From assembly GCF_901709675.1 (NCBI RefSeq), contig NC_051098.1:10417000-10480999 (forward strand): a DNA stretch of 64,000 bases. Direction: 5' to 3'. Shown here one piece after another: positions 12,830-25,500 of the stretch (its first letter is position 1; each line of letters begins with the position of its first letter). This stretch comes from Syngnathus acus (taxonomy: Eukaryota > Chordata > Actinopteri > Syngnathiformes > Syngnathidae). The notes under the pieces are model-generated. The model did not search any database, was not told the DNA's origin, and saw only the letters and a program-made list of their open reading frames with translations. Both the position numbers and the translations under genes were made by a program.

Positions 12830-14630
12830 TGTATTAACAAGTTGAAATATTTATTTTTAAAAACTGGAAAAAAAAAAAAGCAAACCCACCAACAGATTTA
12901 GTACACGATACAAAGACTCATGTCAATGTCGCTATGTGAGTGAGTAGTTTCTTCAACTACAGTGTGAGGCAGTTTGAAAGGCTGGCTGAGCTGGTACGAC
13001 GTCGGACCCGAGACAGGTTAATAAAGAATATTTTGACAGAAAAAAATACACTCATTCATTACACAAGGTGCGTTTCAGTTCATCTCCATATCATTCGCAA
13101 CGTATTCCCTCTTTGATTTACTGTCAACAAGTGTGTGGTGTGACAGATGTCCACAACTGAAGCAAGTATTAATCACAACACTGCAATAACACTTGCCTAA
13201 TCATTACTTTGCCTCGTCTTATTTAAAACTAACTTTTTCTAAAAACTACATCTGCTCCATGCAGTTGTTGAAGAATCATCGGCAAACACTGTTTGATCGT
13301 CTATTTAAATACCCCCTTTCAGTGACCCAATTATGTTTAAGACACACAAAGTTCATCCATTTCGCAACATGGTCACGAGGCTCCGTGTTAAATGACAAAA
13401 AGATGACACCTATTGGTTTAGGCCTGCACCGCTTTGCATTCCCTCTATTCAGATGAGATGAAGGCTGACTCAGTGAAAGACAAATATTGATGCAGTTGGA
13501 GGTGTGTGTGAGTTGACAATTACAGAGGTACGTGGTCTGCGGGAAGCTTAGGTCACACGCTGTGGTGTGGCATCCTGGCAGGAAGCACTCTGACGAGTTA
13601 ACCTGAACTTTGAAAATATTTATAAAGGGCAACAGGTAGTGAAGACTTCACAGGGGGGGGGAAAGCGTACTAGTTGGATGATGTTTCAATATTAAACAGA
13701 TTAATCATTGAGTGTTGTTGAAGCTGTAGTTTGTCAAAACATTACTCACATTCTTTAATAAGATGCAGCTTTATAAAAACATAAATATTTGTTTACGAAA
13801 TGAATGTCTGCAGACTTGCAAGACAAAAAAGGCAGCAGAGCCTAATGTGTTGTTGCTTTTTTTTTTTAGCTAGACATATCCCTTCTTCCTGCAGTTACTC
13901 AAACTGCAAACTGCCCATTAATCATTTTTTGTGTGCATAATGCTACTTTTGATCTCTTATGGTTTAGATAGAATAAGAGTTGTGAGCTTCCCACCCCCCC
14001 ACGGCAGTTTGGAGCAGTTTTCTATGACTATTTAGAAAAACAAGATAAGATGGCAGTTCAGCATGATTGAACAGTCCGGTTTGTTACAAATGTGACAAAA
14101 AGGCAGGGAGTCCAGTGAGGCGCTATGGACCTAACAATTTGAGACATCCATCACACGTAACTTCTGCGGCTTGTAAGCACACTCGATTACAAGAGGCTTC
14201 TTTTAGTCCTCTTTGTTCCACTGACGTAATTTGTGGGCTTGGGTCTCTAGTCCTTGCTGTTTCGAGATGTGCAACTAGCGTTCATCAGTTCTTGAATGCA
14301 ACTTGAGTGTGCTCGTTACTAATTTGAAGCATGGAGCACAGATAATAAATAAGTGATAGACTGCTCTATACATACACTCTCTTTGAAAAGGAGGCGTGAT
14401 GCTGTGAATTCGGGTGGTCCTTCCAGTCGAGCGTCGTTCCTTGTGGCTGAGCCCTTGGCGCCCGCCGTCTGCGCGGAAGACTCCAGACATGGATGTGAGA
14501 GCAAGCACCGTTTCATTTGGCTTGATTAACAAACAAACAAGAGCGGGAAAACTAGCCAGACAGAGATGGAGAAGAGTGTATAAATACAAGTTTCTTCCAG
14601 ACGAAGGCCATGACGGGGGCGGGGCCAACC
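12830..14630 (-). other. hip1: hip1 3'UTR (provisional)
   Basis: On the minus strand, downstream of the hip1 stop codon, there is no further coding signal. The first well-formed AATAAA that I see lies at 12855-12850. A 3'UTR of about 1.8 kb would fit, as HIP1 genes have long 3'UTRs. Earlier variant signals could also be used, so the end is provisional. Confidence 0.4.
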
Positions 14631-17600
14631 TTAACCTGCAGGGGGAGAAAACAGCAAGGTTAAAAGTCTCTTCTACAATTTGGAGTTCCAACAAAAACAT
14701 CTCAAAAGTGTTGACCTCAACAAAATTATTTAACTGCAACAAATAACACGCCGAATGGCACAAGGGTCACACTTGGACAAAATTGTTCGTACTCCTTGGT
14801 TATTGCAATAATAATAATGGTAAAAAAAAAACTAAACTAAAAAGCAAAAAAACGAAAATATTAATCTTCTGAATAGCTGTTTACAATTTGTATACTGTGC
14901 ACACTCTGACAATGAGCGCACCACTGCCACCTACTGTAGTGGATGTGCAATTACCTACTGTAGTGGATGTGCAATTCAACTTCAGAACAGCAACAAAAAA
15001 AATGTAAATGGTTACCTAATATACCTTGGACCAAAAAAACCCCATTGAGAAACACTTGCTTAAAGGTTCCACAATGTATTAGTGTTTTGCCCTCACCCTC
15101 CTCATCGCCCCCCCAGCCCTCCGCTACCCCTGCTAGCTCATAGTGTTTCTTCCTCAGCTCCCCGAGACGCTCGCGCTCCTTCTGCAGACGCGTCTCCAGC
15201 TCCAACACCAGAACCTGTACAAACACACACACGCACGCACGAAGGGGGAGGACAGACACAGCCTTGTCACAAAGTTTCCCTTTGCAAACAGTGGAAAACC
15301 AACAATTCTGAAAGGGTTATTTTTACGAGTCATCGAGAGGAAATTACGTTCTGGGCAGTGACAAAGAGTGAACAAAGGAGTCTTTTTGTTTAGGATGACA
15401 GCGTTACTGTTTAGGTCTCACAGCTCTTATGGCTGGTGAGTTGCTAACAAATAATCTATCCATCCATCTATTTATCTATTTTCATTTCTTTGCATTACAA
15501 TTTTGGTTGTTTGGAGTTTATCGGCATGTAAAAATGCGCACCCAAAAAAGCAGACAAAAAGAGAACACTGATTAGTGGCTCAATGTGTTTTAGGATCTTA
15601 TTTACTCAAGCTAAGGTAGTGTAAATAGGCTTAAAGCACTCTGCCAATAGCAGCTCACTATTTAATGTTTGTGGGCGCTTGTGCATATGTGACAAAGGTC
15701 CACCCATTTTCCACCCATTTTCCTTTCACTGTAGGGGGGAAAGGCAGCCACAGACACACTTGCTTGTGCTATTTGTCTAGCTTTAAGTTCAACTTCCTGG
15801 TGGATGAAAAACAATGAAGTGTCAAATGTGGAACAATGAGCACATTCCTAAACAGGTCTGCTTATCGTTTGACTTTTGCTTGGTGTGTGCATGTTGCTGC
15901 CAACCTGGGCGTCCATCTCTTGTCGCTTGATCTGTGTGAGAGTCATGCTCGAGAAATCCATTGTATCTGTGAAGCGATCAGAGGCAAAGAAAAAAAATCA
16001 ATTGTTTGTAAGCGGTACCAAAAATAGAATGATACACTACTTAAGGTTAGACTGACAATATTGCTAAAAAAAAAACAAGATGCTGAAATGTGCTTACCTT
16101 TGTCTTCAATTTGGGACTGCCCAGACTTGGTGGAGGCCACAACAGCGGCAGTTGCCTGGGTGACGCCTCGGGATGCATGCTGCAGGCGGTGCAAGTTGGT
16201 ACTGTCTTTGTCCGCTTTAACCTGGGGACAACACAAGCACGGAGCATATTTCGAATACCTTCCTCCCATGATTATGAACCTAGACATAACATTTGACTGC
16301 GCTGCCCAAAGATGGCATGGATAGGCTCCAGCACACCCGTGACCCTTGTGAGAATGAAACGGTTCAGATGATGGATGGATGGATGCACTTGGGACTCGCC
16401 TTTGAAGCAGCAACAAGTTGGGCTGTGCTGGCTGCAATTTCACGGGAACACACCATCAACTCCTCAAACTTCCCTTTTCCCTGCACCACAAGATCAGCCG
16501 CATCCCTGAGATGACAACACAGTGGATTACATTTCTAGTCTTCCGATGAATAATTCAAACGTTAACAGGAGCGGGAGTGGTGGTTACAATGTTACACAAG
16601 AGATCGTGTTCACTTGCTTTGTTCCTGTTGAGATCAGACCTTCATTCACCTATTGAAAAGTCATTTAATTAGAAAGTCAGATACTACTTACACCATGACA
16701 GTGGCGCCCCATCCAACCGCTTTGGAAGCAGAAATCAGGCCCTCGGTCCAACGGGAATTCTTGGCATAAAATTCCTTAGTGGATGCTGCGCCCTGGTGGA
16801 CAAAGAGGGAAACTCCAATTCTTATTTACATGAATGAAAAGGCATCTTGAATGTTTTTTAAAAAATTATTATCAATGGTCTAGTTCATTTAAAAGGTACA
16901 TTCTGGGGTTTCTCTTACCTGTAAGCTATAATATTCAAACTTATACAAAATAAAATCCAAACGTACCCTGCCACTCTCTACAATGTCCCTTTGCAGATCT
17001 TTGGAGGACAGAACAAGTGCCTTGATGGCTGTCATCAATTGTGTACACGAAGCTAAGATCCTGAAAGGAGGCGACAGGATACACAAGAGGCGATATTCAC
17101 ATTGGACTGGTCACTAGTCATTTGCAATGTTATTATTCTTAAAAAATATTATATACATCACGATAGAGGTTTTATTTTATTACCTCTCATTGACCTCCAT
17201 CTTGATGCCTGTATCAACGGCTCGAGACTTGTTGAGCATTTCCTATAGGGGGACACAGGGGAGAACTTTCAAGCTAGTATGACTGCAAAGTGAAACTGGT
17301 GATTATCGGTTCTCATTGTAAAGAAGTGCATGCTTGTTTTCACACATCCACACCTCTATCCTTGCAGCAGCTGATTCCACAGCTGCAGATGTGGCTGCCA
17401 TTTCTTGCTCCACTAGATCTCCCAGCTCTCCCTGCTGCAGTTCCAGACCCCGAGGACGCAGTTTCTGAATTCAGGATTAAAGACATCATAAGTTTTCATT
17501 ATTGCGGCCATTGGTCACTCGCACACAAGGACAACATTAAGACCAGTACCAACCTCTGCGGAGGCCAATATGGACTGGAGTGCCTCCTTTAGCTTGCGGT

Positions 17601-19836
17601 TGTCTGCTTTTGTTATGTCTTCCTTCTTTTTCATGCGGCCCAACAAAAGCAGAGCCTCAGCACCACACGCCTTCACACTTTCTGAAAGAGCTGTGACAGA
17701 ATGCACATAAGACAACCAAAATCCTGGTTATCATTTTATAAAAATGGCTACAAAAACACAAGGAGGTGAGCTGTGGCTCATTTGCATGAGGCATAAGAGG
17801 TAGAATAAATCAAACATTTTACCATCAGCCTGCTCCACAGGCACCATGTGAGAGGTGGCACTGCCCTGAACAATGGTGTCGCCCACTAGGTGGCCACATT
17901 GAGTCACCACTTTAAGCAACTGAGAGACACCTGTGTAATAGCAAAAGAACAAAAGAGAATTTATCTCACTTCCTCACGGGCTTGGCACACCGGAAGTATG
18001 CTATGCAAGACAATAGTCAATATTAACGAGCTGCTTACCTGTGTCATCGGCTAGAAAGGCGTCTCTGGCAGGATGGAGCCGCTCCACACAGTCTAAGGAT
18101 GCTTGACATCTGGATGCCAGGTAGTCTGCAGAGGTAGGCATTATTGGACATTACTTAACTGACACACACACACTCTCACACTAATAAGAACCCCGCAGCA
18201 ACCTGCTGAGCTAGTGCAGCTGATGTGGGCTGGGTCATCCATCTGGGCCAGTGAGTCTTGGATGATCTTCTCTGCTTCTTCAACAGCCCCCTGCAGACTG
18301 GACCAGCGGGCTGCAACTAGTTGGCTCTCTAACGCCTGCTCCCTGCTCTCCTATAGGCACACAAACACCCGTGTTCCCGTCATTTAGGCTGGGCGATATG
18401 ATATGGCCTCTCCAATTTATTTATTGATTTCTGATTTTCAACCTCTATACTTAGAGAAGACGCAAACGACAATGAAATTCAAAACATGTTTTAAAAGAAG
18501 CATTTGACCTTGTCATTAAGTTGATTTTGCAGAGCTTCGGCTGTCTTCACACCAGTTTCCCTTTCACTGGCCAATGAACTTTGTAGACGCTCAAGCTCCT
18601 GCCCTTGAACGGCAAGCTCCGTCTCCACTTTGGACAATGACTCAACGAGTACTGCTTTCTGAGATTCCATTGCAGCTAGTTGAGTGCCGAGCACCTCGTT
18701 GGACTGCAAAACAATAAAAAATAAACGATGTGTTACAGCACATAAGAACAATCGCGAAACAACACGATTTGATGGGAAGTCTTGACCAGGACAATGTGAG
18801 GCTGTGGGAATGTTGGACTTAATGACTCAAGTGACCTCCAGTTGTAAACATAGATTATAACACCACTGCTTTTTTATCGTTTGTGGCTAGGCACGTAGTC
18901 TCCAAAGAGCACTGCGTTGCGGTTGAGTGGGAAATTGTGGTTGTGAAACTTGGCAGAACAAACTATGACAACAGAGTGAAGTTTCGTCAGATCCCGCATG
19001 TTATGTGTCTTAAGGGGCTTGTGAACGTGTTTGCAACTCTGTGGACTGAGCTCACTAAAAATATGGAAGTGACTTACAGAATAAGTAAATGGTCTGATTT
19101 TAGAAATGAAGTAAATTGGTATTGGGGTCTAACATTATGAGAGCTGTGACACAGAAGGTCCCTAAGGAGGGCTGTCGTCACAGTAAGAAAAAAATTATGG
19201 ACATTATATTTTCAACAAACTGACTTTTTGACGATATAGCGTCATAATTCCAGCGCATTCTTATTGAGAGCAAATTACTTTTAATTATCAAGAATATTGA
19301 AAATATACAACCAGCATTCCACCTGAATGAGTACAAAAAAAACGAAGGTTCATGAACTTGTTCATATTTTAGGAGGACGTGAACTAAACACAATGTAAAA
19401 GCAAATGAATCATATCTTATCTTTTTTTCTTTCTTTTTATATAGACACAAATCTTTGGGTCAGCATGCGTTGCTTTGAACGATTCTGACAAAGAGTTTAA
19501 AGAACAGCAGGTTGATTTTGCTGTCACAATGAATAACCACAGACCTGTTGTGAGGAGCCCATGGTGATCTTGAGGGAATCCAGCTCGGCCCTGCTGGACT
19601 CCAGCTCTCTCTGCAACTCTCCAACGTGCTCCCGCTGCGCTCGTTCCTGGGTTAATGAAATGTCAAAAAAAGGCATATATTTTACATTCCACAGCTATTC
19701 AATTATAATTTTCAAACTTGGTCAATTAGATGACATTGCGTGGCACACCATATTAATTTTAACAATACATGAGTGTGCTACAGTACAGTGGTTGGAAATC
19801 ACTGCTGACAATATTACACAAGCTAATTTATGAGCA

Positions 19837-19873
<37 letters not shown>

Positions 19874-22443
19874 AAGCAAAATTAAGGTGACCCACCTGTC
19901 TGTCTACAAAATCTTGAGCGGCCTTCACCTTGTCCTGCATCTCTTTCCTCACTGCATCTATTTCATCCTGCGCTACCCGAGCCACCGTCATCTGCCGGGT
20001 CACCTCTGCATTCTGCACCCACAAACAAACAAAAAAACTTACGGTGACAACGAAAAGGAGTTTTCAATACGAACAAAGATGTTTTTCTCACCTTCCTCAG
20101 CAATTCAGCATGACCTTGTACCAACTCGGTGTACTTCTCCTTCAGCTTGGTGTAGCGTTGCTCATTAGCTTGAGCTTTTTCTACACAGTAACCAAGGATA
20201 GTGTAAGGAATGTGTGGGAATACTAGTCACATTAGCGACTTATCTTTATGAACCTTAATCTATTATTCTCACAGCTGTTCCTAGTTACAATATTGTGTTC
20301 ATTATTTAGAAACATCCTTTGACATCTTCAGCTGTATGTATGTATGTGTATGTATCAGGTGATAAAATAAAAACCCTGATATATCAGTGAGAGGGCTTAC
20401 TTTCTATCTCGGTCAGACTCCGCTGCTCTTTCTCTGTGTCTTGCCTGACCCTCCTCAGGTCATCAAGCTCCGCTTTCAGGAACTCACTCTCCCCTGCTGC
20501 CTGTAGCCGGAGGTGACTCTGCTCTGCTAGCTCTGCCTCCAGCTCATTGACACGGCCCCTCAAAGCCTGACATAAGCGTCCACTCTGGCAGATGGAGAAA
20601 TTGTGGTGGTGGTTGAAATTACAGTTGGTTTATCAAGGAAATTCTGGCAAATATACATTTAGGATTAATTTATGGATTGGGGAGGAGTGTATTCCTTTTT
20701 ACCTCCAATCGGAATGCTTCCAACTCATCCTTAAGGGCCTGGATCTCCCTTGTCAGCTGTTCAATCAGTCGGTCTCTAGCGGATAAAGACAACGCTTGTA
20801 AATCAAAAGCACCAACAATATTTCTTACTACCATTAAATTTGGTTTTTGAATTGAGAATGTATTTATCATCAATTAAATTAATGTATAAAAGAGCTCCCG
20901 TCATCTGTAATGAGTTAGTGTTGAGACAAATATTTTTTATCTTATCCTGTGCTACTGGCAACTACTGTTGAATTCAGTTCAAAGTTATGCATTTTTAATA
21001 ATAATAGCAATTATAATAATAATAATAATGAAAATATAATGAAACACTTAAATTTTTTTGGGTTAAAAGAAAGTACATTTCAAAATTAAAGGAATGATAG
21101 TTGCAGTATATTTGAGCATTAAAAGTACTGTACCCATCTACAGCAGTTGACCAAGGTAAGTTTTATTTCCCAAAAGTTTATATACAATGTCTTCAAAACG
21201 TACTTATCATCCTTGCGCATTCCATTCTGATTGTTGAAGTTGAAGGGGTCAATTGCAGCAGAGGTGCCAAAGAGGTCATCAAATTTTGTCTCCACTGGAG
21301 CCTAAGCAGTCAAAGCCACAAGATATAAAAAGGGAAGATCCAAAGTGCTTAATTTACAACACAAATTATTCTGAAAACATCCAGAGCTCTGAATTGGGTA
21401 CAAAAAGTGATTCATTACTTCAGCACTCATTGTTGTTGGTTCATTGCCTAGTTGTAAATTCTATTTGGACATTTTTCCACTTTTTACCGGAAGGACGGGG
21501 AGGTCTGTGTCCACCAGATCGTCAGTTTCCACCATATGTTCCGACTCTGGAGAAGACGACTCGGCGGGGATTACAACCACGGGGCTGATGTGCTCTGACA
21601 GCGCAGATGCACGCAGGAAGTTTGGAGGATTCTGAGAGAAAACGTTTCATTCATTTGAAAATGTTTTGCTTATTTAGTGTCAAGAAAAAGAATAAATGTC
21701 TAGCATGAAGCATGTTTCATATGCATATTTGACTTTCCATGGCCATGTGGCTACCTTAGCAGAATAAGCTTTTCAACATACAGAGCAAAAAGAACATACT
21801 CCTTGGGAATCTGAAACTACCATCAATTCAGACGGCTAAAAGATGGACGTGTTTAAGACATTTTGGACAGACCTTTTTATTTATTAATCAGTCTGAGTTG
21901 GAATAGCTCCCTCTGAATCAGTTTTGAAATATTATATTGCTAATATTAGAGCAGTCTTTTTCTAGTTGAGCATGGCTGTGCCCAGTGCAAAATGCAAGGT
22001 TCGTAAAGCTATGCTTGTAGGACATTTAACTTAACTGAACCCTGACCTCAACCCGATCAAACCCATTTAGGACAAAATACAAAGGAACATTTCACTCTAC
22101 TGTAGTCTGATAATGGCTGATAATTTTCAAATACAGTTAATGTGGACATATGTGTCATGTCAATCATCACCTCAGGCAACTGTGGAATCTGAATCAACCG
22201 CTTGAAGTACTGCAAGTTACTGGAGCGATAAAACAGACTCTTTAACCTGCAATAATACAAAAATCAAAGTGTGTGAGAATGAAATTTGAGCAGCGTGCTC
22301 AGTGGTTACTTATGTGTTTGACCGACAAGGTTTTGGTTTGGGCACCATTGGGCGTACATACTTCTTAAACTGTTCCTGAAAGCGATCTCGGTGGCCTTGG
22401 AGAGTGTCTGCTGGAAGGCCTGCATACAAAAAAAAAAAAAAAA

Positions 22444-22540
<97 letters not shown>

Positions 22541-25500
22541 TCAGTTAACACATCCTCACCAACTTTACATGCACTCAACATGAATCAATTTTTTAAACCA
22601 CTAAGACTGTAATTGAATATACTAAAGTATGGTATTAAATTAATAGAGAACTACAAGGATAAGTGAATGACAAATTGAGTGAACGGCAGAGTTACGTGTT
22701 ACTCACATGAGTGCAGTTTAAACAGCAGCTTGACTGTGTAGTCGTATAGGTGGCTGGAGTCCAAGATGACTTGAATGAGCGGAGCCAGACGACATTGGCC
22801 TGCAGCAGTCACTGAAACTGACCGAGACATATCTAGCGAGCTGAATACTGGGATAGAGAAACACAAACAAACAATACTGTTTAGTAGCTTGGACAGATGC
22901 TACGACATATCTCAGCTTTACAATTACCGCTCGCTGGTTTTAGTTACACCCTTGTAAATGTAAACGCAAATCTGAAGAGGTATTCCTGTTTGGTTTGACT
23001 TATTACAAAGTCCTCCCGCCATAAAAAGGTTGGGAATATAGTCTAAAAGAAAGGCAGCTATAATCTCAATCCTAAAAAGATTGTTTCTCTTCTCTCGCTC
23101 GCCCTCAATCATTAAAGCTCTCCTACCCATTATCCGTGAAGCCAAATTCTGAGAACCTGGCAGTGATGTGGTTTCCTCACTGATTCAAAAACATTCAGTA
23201 TTATTATATTTTTTTTTTGTACAAAAACACAAATTGAACTCGCCTCTTAAACCTTGAATGATGAAACATTGTGGAAATAGGTCAGAACTGAGACGGGAGA
23301 CATGAGCTACACTCTCTAACTAAAAATGGAGCGGCAAGAATTAAACATGAAAACTGTCACAAGGCTGTTGTGTTGTAGTGAACATGAACATTATAACTCT
23401 TTTTCCACAGTTAATCCGTAATGTGAATAAAAATTAAGGCCTATGTTTATGCCTTGATAAATCATCCATTAGCGATCAGACACACGAGGGGAAAATGAGA
23501 AACTCCTCTCTAAAAGCCTCAACTAAAAGTGAATTGTGTGAAAATACTATGCACAGGATGCAGACTGAAGGCCATGATAAAAAGAAACGAGAATGTAATT
23601 TCCTTCAATTCATTTAGGAGTAGAGGAGAGCAGCTTTGCCAGCAATTCCACTTGGCACACATCACATCCCTGCAGCCTATTTTTAGCTACAGTATGTCCA
23701 TACACTGTAAGACACTTTGCGCCTATGATGAGTCACCCCAACGACAATAACAGTCTGCAGCCACTCAATCAGACGCATCACGGCTCTGATGGTAAAAGTA
23801 TCTATTTTTGTACAGCATTAGAACTTTAGCACTCAATCCTCCTGTCTGCCCAAGTTGGAACTTTGTGCCCGAATGAATGCGTGTTCACAGCAGACTCTCT
23901 CGTTAGTCCAAAAGATCTTACCTCCAAGGAAGAGGTTGAGTTCACACTCGAGGTAATCAAACATCTCCACTGTTAATTGAAAGCTGGGGGGCACACACAA
24001 AGAGAAACGAACGTCACACAACTTGAGTGAAATTGAAAGCTTCTGTTTTGCTACTTGTGTGAGAAATTAAGGCACGACATACATACACACTTGGTTGAAA
24101 TCGAGTTGTTCTATTTTACGTATTTTAGATAAAAAATGTTTTTGGGGGAATAAGTAAAAAAAATACCGACTACCATGAAATACATACATTATGATTCACC
24201 CAGACATATGACGCACATTATATTTAAAAAGATGTTTATTTAATATTAAAATTGACCAGTTAATTGGACTTTTTCATTGTTTTAACATCTCTAAGGTTTA
24301 CTATCATATTTTAAAATAAAATCATTAAATTAGTTTTCGTTGATATGAAATACTTATATTGTGTTTTCTGCAATAACATCCAGCGCTAGCAACAAATTGA
24401 TGAATTGGTATTCAAAGGTATTGTTTTTTTTTTTTCCACCTCTGTTTAATTGTTTTTACGTTTGACTCTTCCAAAGATTATCTTTCGGGATCCATCTTGT
24501 AAATGATGTGGCAGCTTGCCTTACTTACAAGTTGTTGACATCATTTTCTCCTGCCTCTTCAAGTTGTCTGTTTGACATCTGCAGGTTGCCAGGGAACCGA
24601 GGATTCTGAAAGAGAAACCATATAGAAGGTGGAAGCTCAAATAACACGCGTGGCACACCATGGTCTATCTGAATGACACGTGACTGAATCACAATAATTG
24701 TGAGGTTTGCACTCCTGACGAAAACCTGCTCCTCTCCCGCTTTACATTGCTAGCATTAAAAAAGAGAGACAATCAGGCAATATTCACGATTTCCTGTTCA
24801 TCTACGACTCGCCTCAGTTGTCCCATTAAAGGAAGCTTCATTTATAGATCCTTGAGAAGCCATTAGTATCACAGCCGGAATATTCTGAGGACCCACTGCC
24901 CCCACGGAGAGACGATGGCAATAAAAACAGACTTCAGGCATAGATAATGAGTGACGAGAGTCTCATTGGGTTTTATAGGCCATGCCAACTCACTTTAATG
25001 TGGAACTCCATTTTGGTGATGAGCAGTTTGAGGTAGATGCTGCAGAGCTTCCCGTAGCCTTCACTCAGGTGACCCTGGAAGCACAAGAGACTGAATCACA
25101 AAGGGAGATCAACATTTGGAGACATGGCCAAAGGTAGAAACCGTATCTCCCGACTTTGGCCAGTAAGCTGGCTGATTAAAGAACACGGGGAAATTTGAGA
25201 TGACACATTGGCCTGTGGCGCTGTTTAATTAAGATTCAAAATGTGAGCAACTTCCTCTGGTGGAGCAGAACTAAAACCGTGGAATTCAAATAGGATGAGT
25301 CAACTGGAGCTGGTTAAGTTGCTTCTCATATGTAAGAGCATATCTTTGCTCCAAGAATGGGGGCAAAGTTGAAATACTGTACAAGAACTTCTTACTTCAC
25401 CAGTTGATTAAATTTACGATTCGAATTTCCCAAAATGTGATGGAAAAATTCCAAAACAAGGTTATAGTAACTCATCGGAGAGTGTACTCCAAATAAGCCA

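Larger units (their letters stand above)
9541..12830. other. Intergenic region between convergent ypel2 and hip1
   Basis: No gene is recognised. The stretch contains T-rich runs, a relic of a GGCC-rich hAT-like element near 10,700-10,760, and the 3' tail of a SINE near 10,976-11,016. The open frames here are short and have no family resemblance. Confidence 0.5.
14631..18350 (-). other. hip1: hip1 exons 19-31: I/LWEQ (THATCH) actin-binding end
   Basis: Exons: 19, 18350-18203; 20, 18125-18039; 21, 17930-17823; 22, 17690-17554; 23, 17464-17354; 24, 17242-17184; 25, 17060-16967; 26, 16792-16692; 27, 16505-16400; 28, 16221-16098; 29, 15966-15905; 30, 15214-15097; 31, 14635-14631. They encode residue 627 to the stop. 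The talin-like actin-binding core is plain in FYAKNSRWTEGLISASKAVG (exon 26), EIAASTAQLVAASK (exon 27) and GELRKKHYELAGVAEGW (exon 30). Exon 27 uses a GC donor (AAG|GCGAGT). If exon 30 were not spliced, its frame would run on to a stop at 14951, giving a different, unconserved tail. Confidence 0.88.

Noticed and set aside
15943-16443. 166-residue minus-strand frame
   Set aside because: Covers hip1 exon 28 and flanking intron in one frame by chance; splice borders and homology limit coding to 16221-16098.
22306-22612. Long open frames over the CA repeat (poly VC, TH)
   Set aside because: They are products of a dinucleotide repeat being open in several frames; the only real coding part is hip1 exon 9 (22419-22362).
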